A stretch of DNA of 44,000 nt from Glandiceps talaboti (taxonomy: Eukaryota > Hemichordata > Enteropneusta > Spengelidae), in the NCBI RefSeq assembly GCF_964340395.1, contig NC_135570.1, positions 2,816,001 to 2,860,000 of the forward strand, in the 5' to 3' direction. This document shows positions 32,575 to 41,000 of this stretch, piece after piece; the first letter of the stretch is position 1, and every line of letters begins with the position of its first letter. The notes under the pieces were generated by a model. The model was not told the origin of the DNA. It searched no databases and worked only from the letters and a program-made list of their open reading frames with translations. The position numbers and the translations under genes were made by a program.

Positions 32575-33196
32575 GAGACCCATAAGCACGTAGTTCATCA
32601 CAGACAGGTATTTTCAAAATTTATTATATACATTCAAAAATAAAAAAGAACATTTACAAAGAAAGAAAATATACATATTACTAACTCAATTTTTAGTCAC
32701 AATATTAAACAAAATAAATGTGAAATGTGTTTTCTTTTATATGGAAGGCAGTGTTTAGAAAAAAGCACTTTGGTGGCAGTGTGGTGCGAGGCAAGTTCAT
32801 CTGAAGCTAATGTATATGTATATGTATTGTAGCTGTTTTTATAAAATATGTACACGAAGTAATTCAATATGAGTGAATTTACAGTACTTTTCAAACTGTC
32901 AACTAATGATTTAACTTATCAACGGAATAATGCAACAAAGGGAATGTAATGATTTAGGACACAGAGAACTTGTTTTATACAAGTAGGAAGACTTTGAGAT
33001 GTTATATGGTGGTGTGTTTGTGTCGTTTTGTTTGGAAAACACTGTTGCAATCTTACAACATACTATCAGTAGCAGGAAACTACAAATGATATCTAATTAT
33101 TCTACAGTATGATAAATAATAATATGTTATTGGTGAGTTTTTTGGTGAATAAAGAAGTGGACAGTAATGACAGTATAATGATAGAAATGATATTTT
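32575..33196. other. Intergenic, nothing recognised
   Basis: No exon or clear repeat was seen. Open frames on the minus strand are AT-rich and unrecognised. Confidence 0.4.
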
Positions 33197-33540
33197 AGGC
33201 CCCCCAAAAAAGAATTGTTTCTGGTCAGGACATTTTGACTGAAGTGGTGAAATGACACAATATTTTTTTATAATTCTCAACAAACCTGTCACTCAATCTA
33301 CTATTTATGGCAGGTACAGTTCTTTTTATTTAGTACTTTAGAGCAAGTGTGTATGTGGGGCAGATGTCATTTGCTTGTTCATGATTGGCTCTGGAGTTGT
33401 CTTCACTGAAGTAGGAAGGGTTATTTTTGTATTTCCCCGAATCTGCAGACTACATGGGCTGGACATATACAAAGGAAAAAGACAGACGTGAGGGTATTTA
33501 AGTGATGGGCTCACTGACCAGAAACAATTTTTTTTTGGCC
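33197..33540. mobile_element. Possible MITE with 30-bp inverted ends
   Basis: AAAAAAGAATTGTTTCTGGTC near 33205 is matched by GACCAGAAACAATTTTTTT near 33516, and both ends continue into GGCC. The interior shows no further pairing. Confidence 0.55.
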
Positions 33541-33736
33541 TTAATAAGGAAATGTAAGAATGAATACTCATCTATGAAATATAGTAAATAGTACCGGTAT
33601 AAAAACTGCCAAAATATTAAAGTGTAATTTGGGAAACTGAATTCATACTAATGCTATGTTATATCAACTTTCATTTATGTCTTTATATTAAAAAGTTCTT
33701 TAGCTTTTTTAATCTGCAACATATAACACAGTACTA

Positions 33737-34056
33737 CTCTGGTAATCAAGGCTTCAGTTTACTAAAGATAGACACAAACTAAAACTATTGTCGCAACATG
33801 TTGATACAACAGTGATACAAGCTATTGAATGGATGTTGGTGTAATTATAGTCTCAGGCATGGTAGAGTTTTATTGACAAGAGTTTGCTGAACTTGCAGTA
33901 TAGTGTTTTAGTACAATGTTTATACTATCTTGATCACAGGGTGATTAGAATTGTACAACAGAGGAACCGCTATCACCCACATGTGTAATCTACCACATTG
34001 AAGAACAATAGATTTAGTTTGCGTCTATCTTAGTAAACTGAAGGCTGGATTACCAG
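33737..34056. mobile_element. MITE with about 60-bp inverted ends
   Basis: The left end CTGGTAATCAAGGCTTCAG, then TTTACTAAAGATAGACACAA and CTAAAACTATTGT, is mirrored by the right end ACAATAGATTTAGTTTGCG, TCTATCTTAGTAAACTGAAG, GATTACCAGTG. A truncated relative is at 2793-2945. Confidence 0.85.
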
Positions 34057-34470
34057 TGTTGTAACATCAGTGAGAGACATACTTATGATTGATCTTTAGT
34101 TTGATATGGTATCTTGTACTTAAAGACAGAACTGCCCTATATAAAGAGGATTATGGCTAATCTATGCAAATGTGGGAAATTCAAACTGCTGTACAGAGCA
34201 CTAGCTTATGGGTCTTGTTTTCAGCATTTTTTCTGTGCTCCGAGAAACACACAGGTCATGTATCATGTACAAATTGTTTGTGAATGTCGTAGGATGGTAA
34301 CTTGATACACAAATTAGTCGAAAATCAGTCTGTTTGTTTCATAGAATGAAAAAACCTTTCCAAATGAGACAAATTCCCCTGCAAACAGCTACTTAGATTG
34401 TGTGTCATTCAGGATTATTCAAATATGCGGCATTTGCATGTGAAAAACCCAGATGTAGGGAATGTTAATA
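34057..34470. other. Intergenic, nothing recognised
   Basis: No exon or repeat was identified. Confidence 0.4.
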
Positions 34471-34471
34471 T

Positions 34472-34573
34472 TTTGGTGATTACTTGCCAGTGAGTCATCA
34501 CAAGTTCTCCACCTCCAAACATAGTCAGTCATATGCAAAATAGGGTCCCAGGCGCCGTCAGTTGTATGTTTAA
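34472..34573. repeat. Dispersed repeat, copy 2
   Basis: About 95 percent identical to 9445-9548, same orientation. Shared ends are GGTGATTACTTGCCAGTGAG and CAGTTGTATGTTTAA. Confidence 0.85.
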
Positions 34574-36015
34574 TAAACTGAATTTGTCCTACCTGTGGAT
34601 GATGGACGTGGATGGTGGACCACATGACACATGAGTATAACTATGATGTATTTGGGAAGTACTTCTTGCTGTGTTCACTAATGAAAGTATAGCACAGAAC
34701 ACTACATACAAAAGTACAAATGCAACAAGTAGTCACACTAACTTTATCACATCATGAAGTTCTCTTATACATATTAATATATGGGTGTATTCAAGATATG
34801 CAAAAGGCTAACAAAATGACTTTTTGGTTGTATCTGAAACAGGTTGACCCACGAAATACTAAAATGGTGGTGCATTAGAATCAAATTTTTCTTGTAATGC
34901 TAGAGATTTGGGCATTTTTGTTGACAAGGACGAGTCAGCTAATTGGAACATAACATTGCATTTTTGTCAGGACACGAGGAAGCCTCAAAAAGCTGTCTAT
35001 TTACAACTAGATGAACTATTGTTTCCTTTGACCTATGACCTAGCTTCAAGTTTTGGGTCGACTTACACGATGTCAAATAATTAATTTTACCAGTATACAT
35101 TTCTGCTTATATGGTTCTGTGGTGGTTGAAAGTAGACAATAATGTACGTGAAGTTTCTCAGTTAAATGGGTTGAAAAAATGACATGAGTACTTCACTAAA
35201 AGTTGCATTCACTGATGAAATGAATTGATTTTACGCAGACATGGCAGCCATATTGCTTTTCGTATGGCGAATCATATCCCAAGTATTAGCTTACATTTTT
35301 TTTAAAACATGGGAACCATTAGTTGTTTCATAGGAAATGCTACCTAATGGACTGCTAACAGGATGTATCTTGCACACGCCCTTTATATTGCAAATCTCAC
35401 TGTACTGACATGGAGCCTGAAAGAATGATATTACCAACGTTCAATTCCGCCTTCCTGATTAATGTTATTCCTATGGACTTACTAGTATGTACACACACTG
35501 AGATTCATAACAAGTGTATTATTACATTTGCATTCATGTGATTTCATGTGAATGAAACACTCACACTAACTTGTGTACAGGTATGTAAAGTTTGCGGTAT
35601 TCCACTGCAATGCAAATACCAATACATGTAGTAGGAGTGAACACTATGGCAAGTTAATCACAACTACACAAGTAATCCCTTTTATGGTTCTTGAATAACG
35701 GCAATAATCGAGTACAAAAATGGCTGTTTTGTACTCACTTATTGCACACGTATACAGATAAGGGTGGCTGTGTGTTTCTCATCACCTATATTTCTTCAAT
35801 GATGCCCTCTATGGCAAGATTAGGAAATGTTGCATTACTGATTGTATCATGATGGCGATCACATGAGTGAACTGAGAGTTATAATTTATTGCTGTAATTG
35901 GGGAAATTTAATAAAACAAAATGCTCAAAGTTTCCTTCTGACTTTGTCATTTCTGAGTCGTATGTTAAAGTGCAACTGTGAAATTAAAATATCATCAACA
36001 TGTACATTAATATAT
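34574..36015. other. Intergenic, nothing recognised
   Basis: About 1.4 kb without a recognisable exon, RNA or repeat on either strand. Short open frames are unremarkable. Confidence 0.4.
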
Positions 36016-36088
36016 CTGACTGACTGACTGACTGACTGATTGATATACAAACTGACTGACCGACTACTGATTGACTGACTGACTGACC
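36016..36088. repeat. (TGAC)n tetranucleotide repeat
   Basis: Two runs of CTGACTGACTGA separated by a degenerate stretch. Confidence 0.9.
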
Positions 36089-36803
36089 CATTATTTTTAA
36101 GGTATTACGTGAGAAACAGAATTACTTACAGGCACCCTAAGTAAGTACAAATTATCTACTTTTGATCTGGCTTGAACCATCTTTTCAATGTTCATAGCTT
36201 TATGGTTTTTGTTTATATCATTATGTACTCTTCTTTCTGGAGAAAAATTACCATCATTCTCTTAAATTGGAAGGAGGAATACTCCAATACATTAGTATAT
36301 TGAGGTTATGTTTGTGTCGTAAAAAAACCCTCACAGTATTTCAATTTTGTATGCTGGATTATTATAATAATGCAGTCTGAAGTTTTTATAAATTAAATTA
36401 ATAGTCCTGTAATTTTATTAACTGGCAGTTTGTAGCATCATTGTTTTGTTTTGTAATATAGTAAATTTAGATTTAGTTAAGTTTCATAAAATGTCCTGGG
36501 ATTGCATGAAACATACATCACAGGCAGTGTGTTGCATTATTGTTGTGTGTTATAATGTACTATACTGGTAAGGGACAGTCTTGGAATGTCACCTAGGCTC
36601 AGGACGTGAAATTCTTTGTTATGGGAAGTAGGTTTGGTTCGTTTCAATTGCTGAACTTCATTTTTGCACAATCTATATTAACATTTCACTGTGGTTTCCA
36701 TTTAGTATTAAATCAATATATGGAAAAAGATCAATAAATATGGACAAAAATGACACAATAGAACATCCATCACAAATCCCAACATTGCACTTGTGGAGTT
36801 TGG
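36089..36803. other. Intergenic, nothing recognised
   Basis: No exon or clear repeat was identified. Confidence 0.4.
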
Positions 36804-37810
36804 TTAAGGTACACGGAGAAGAACCGCTCAACTGATTTCTGACAAAGCACAAAGTGTTTTGGGCGAGATGAACTTTTTATTACTCTTTATTACGTGTTTT
36901 ATTTGCACATGTCAAAGTGTTTGTTTGTCAGCCTGCCCTGCACAGTCAGCGTAGAGAAACAGATATTCTGATGTTCCTGACCCTTTACCAAAATATACAC
37001 ACGAATTGTGATTTCCGACAAATAAAAACTTATTTACTGCACAGATTTTTTGAAATTCTCGCGATGTTACGACTGAAAAGCCATAAAATGTAGGTCCTAT
37101 GCTGTCACCACGATCTGCTGTACAGAGAGAGCTCTACTTCTGCATTGAAGTCCTCAAAGCTTATGGCGCCACACATAACCTCTCATGAATATTCATTAAA
37201 ATACGTCATCTTCGGCTTCACTCGGAGAGATTTTTCCACATTCTGACTAATCCTTTGACACAAAAAAACGTCTTGGCAGAAAGTACCCGGAGGACAATGT
37301 AGTTGTATGGTAATTCTTTGAACTCTGACCTATCGATGTTTGGTTTTCATTTTTTTGATCAGATTATTCGTTACGGAGTTACACGATTTACCCTAGGCCT
37401 TGAAAATGACAAGGTTTGGACTCAAAATGGACCATTTTCACCGTTTTTTATGTCAAATTAATGGAAATTCACTTATTTTTCTATCAAATATCGGTAGCAT
37501 TTGTTGTTTTGAATATGTCTAGGGCACAGTTCTGAGTGTACGCCAAGTACATTTACAGGCAACGCTCTGCGAAATTTTCACCAATTTCTTTCCAAAAATT
37601 TGACCAAATTTGACGTTTTTGTCCAGAATTTTGCTTCCATCAACCAATAATTGTTTCATACATCAATTCACTAGGTATTTTTAAGTCTGTATTCAAAGTT
37701 TCATGAAAATTGAAAGGCAACTTTCTATGTGAATGGCCTTTGAAGTCAACAATGTAAGCTACAGATCTACGTGCCTCACTGGGCCAGCGATTCTTCTCCG
37801 TCTACCTTAA
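36804..37810. mobile_element. 1-kb element flanked by TTAA
   Basis: The left end reads TTAAGGTACACGGAGAAGAA and the right end TTCTTCTCCGTCTACCTTAA, an inverted repeat of about 24 bases with two or three mismatches. If TTAA is the duplicated target, this is what a piggyBac-type insertion leaves. The terminal GG is not the usual piggyBac CC start, so the superfamily is uncertain. No transposase frame was seen. It lies 99 bases beyond the MAD2 stop codon. Confidence 0.65.
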
Positions 37811-37909
37811 GGGGAGAGAGGGGTCTTGACCTAAATGAAACAATTTCACTTGCTGAGCTTATGTGACATTTTAAGAGTCCCTAAATCATTCATTTGAGTT
37901 TGTCACTGA

Positions 37910-38076
37910 TCACTGATCACTTTTGTAGGTTACCATGGCATCCACTTTGTGTATTGTTGTGGTAAATGATCTCAGTTTGACTTCTTGGGCCTGTGGTATG
38001 AGTTGGGCACCGGATTCTGTCCACTTTTCAGGTACATCGGCATCTTTGTCTGTGTAGATCAGCAAATCAAACACAG
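37910..38076 (-). CDS. MAD2L1: MAD2 exon 5 (safety belt, stop)
   Basis: Acceptor TTGTAG. Two bases complete a Thr codon, then VFDLLIYTDKDADVPEKW, TESGAQLIPQAQEVKL, RSFTTTIHKVDAMVTYKSDQ, stop TGA at 37910-37912. This is the mobile C-terminal safety belt that wraps around CDC20 or MAD1 in closed MAD2. The human protein ends AYKIPVND, so the last few residues differ. Confidence 0.96.
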
Positions 38077-41000
38077 CTACAAGAAAAACAATCAAATTTG
38101 AATCACAATGATGAAATGATACAAGGGATTGATTTATAATCACAACCAAGTGACATGCCAGTTGCTTTTCAGGAACCAACGGTGTTTGTTATCTATAGCA
38201 ACACAACATCATCGGTCAAAGGTCCGAATACGTAATCTTTGAGTGGAAGTTTTGTTTCCTTGCTCTGCAATCAGATTTTGTGTTAATTTCCGAACTCAGA
38301 GCATAAATAAATTACTGCATACAATTCAATAACATACTATACTTGTCAATTTGTCATATGACTGCAGGAGGGCATTGGCTACTACCGATATATCCATCCT
38401 CTCATCCTGGTAGTATACAATGCCCTCCTGTGGTCATGGTATAATGATCACAGTATAACTTACTTGATCCTTCCAAAAGTGGTAAAAATGTAACAGATGC
38501 TGTGATTTGTCTGATAACTGCCTTGATTCCTTTGTTGATCTCTTCCTCCACTACTTTTCGAGGTTTGCTGGAATGAGATGAATATATCGTATGAAGAATA
38601 TGTAAATAACATTGTTTTCAGACAGGCTGCAGTGATTGGCTTAGAATGCATCACATGGTATGAAGTAGTGACTCAAAGTGACCTCAATTTGCATGTTTGG
38701 AAAAACAATGTCATGCCTTTAGCCTTCTGAATAGAAGATGCAAGTTCAACTGTCTTTCAAATTTGTCTTCTGAATGTGTAGCACTTGATTTATCATTACA
38801 GAATTAACAAAACACATGTTGGGCAATGATAGTAGTGATCATATTACATATAATCATCGTCTTCTAAGCTTGGATCTGCTTCCACTTTCTTACAGAAGGG
38901 AATTGATTGATGTCAAGTTTGTTGTAAATAGTTTGAATGATAAATATGATGTCAACATAGATAATTATATTTCTTTTTAGGCATAATGACATCCTAACAA
39001 CGAAAGTACCTTATTTTAAAACTGAGAATTTTAGATATTCTACTTTAAACAGAATTCATTCTATTTTGAACTCTTTGTCATTTGATCTTTCACTTGTCAT
39101 TATAAACAAGCATTTGAAGAATTGTTATACTCTAACTGCAAACCATTACCATGAGAGCTACTCGTGAACAAGTTTGATCATGAAAATGTTGTTTAATGTA
39201 ATTTATCTTTGTTTCTATTTATTGTGCACTATAACTGTAGTATTTGCCAGTCGTCTCTCATTTCTATGTATATTTGTTTTGGGTCCACATTTATAGGTGT
39301 TCATCACCTGTGTGGACTGCCTGACTTTTGTCAAAGTGAAATAAATAACAAAATGAAATAAAAAACATGTTCGCCTACATGATTACACTCCCATATACGT
39401 ATACATTCTAATGTACAGTTATTAAACACTATGCTACATAATACTTACCTATCCTCTGTCACTGATTTATCACATTCAATATCAAACTGCCATCTTTCTA
39501 ATACTTCATTGGTGTCTAAGTCAGTCACAACTAACACTAACTTCTGAATGGTCTTCTTTAATAACCACTCTGCAAACAAAATTACAACAAATTTGATTAG
39601 AGTTAGGGACTTCTACAATGCCACACGAGATCAATAAACAAAGTTTGTTTGTTGGGGGGGGGGGGTCTTCAATGGATTGCTGAACTTCATTTTCTCACTT
39701 CTAACCAAATTTAGAAAACGTTCACATCTCATGTATATATAAACACAGCAATATCACACTTGTGAATGTTCATTTAGGGGGAAGGGTTTTTTGGCTGAAA
39801 CAAACAAAGTTCTAATATTGTGATCATTCCTTATAATTTCTATGCTAACACAGACTGCTTGTACTTGTTCAATCTCAACAAATCTGCATTTCTACAGATT
39901 TACAGTGAATTTCATACTGTGCAGTTTTTCTGTTTGATACAACCACGCAGAAACCAACAACAAACTGCATATGCCACACTTCAATAGCAAGATCACATTT
40001 TTTTTGCTACATTTAGTCTAAATGAAATAAACCATTTAAATGTATTGCAACTCCATGCAGACATTCAGGCATCAATGTTTTTCGTAGTATCAAACGTCCA
40101 ATGAAGGGTGCGTAAAATGTCCTTTGTGGTGTTCATTTGATGTCTGTATGGTGGCACGTGTAGTTCATTTCACTTAGACAAAGTGTAGCAAGAAACTGTA
40201 CTCATTCAATCTTGCTAGTGTAGCACGTGCACTTTGTTATTGGTTTCTGCATGATCATATCAAGCAGAAAAGCTGCACAGTATTGAGAAATTTGCTGTAG
40301 CACAGACTGATACCTGGCTGAATGTGACTGATGACATGATAAATCTGACTCAACCTAGAATCCATTCCTGTGGGGATTTGGTGACATATCTTAGTCTATA
40401 GGCAAGCCTGAAATAGGGATTTGGTTCTCACATTTCCCCTACCAAGCCTGACATTTTGCTATAAATCTTTTGCTCTAATAAGCTGACGTATCTTAGTCTA
40501 TAGGCGAGCCTGAATAGGGATTTAGCTCTCGCATTTCCCCTGCCAAGCTTGGCATTTTGCTATAAATCTTTTGCTTTAATGAAGCTATGGCCAGAAACAC
40601 AGGTGAAAATTCGCATTGGGTTTTTAATTCTTCCCACTGTAAGATGACATCAACAGTATCACCACATGATTAGAACAAACTTGCAATGTTGACGAGTATG
40701 ATATAAACATGATTACCATATTCTCAACGTCACTGTGTGGAAATTATATCTAATGTTAGGTTTGAATACAGGGCTTGAAATTTAACAGTAGTCCCATGTC
40801 CACAGACTACAAATTTTTGTCCTTGGGCTACTATAATTTGCAGCTCGTAGTGAACTCTGGCTACCACTGACTATGCAATGACTTAAAGGATGGAAGATTT
40901 ACAGACATAAAAGTATTTTAATAACACACATTTTTCCAATAGAGGAAGTCTGTTTTCAGTTCAGAAATATAGGACTATTGGTGACCATCCTTGGACTACC

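Noticed and set aside
36804-37810. Firm assignment to piggyBac
   Set aside because: TTAA borders fit, but the terminal bases are GG and no transposase is present, so only a TTAA-flanked element is claimed.
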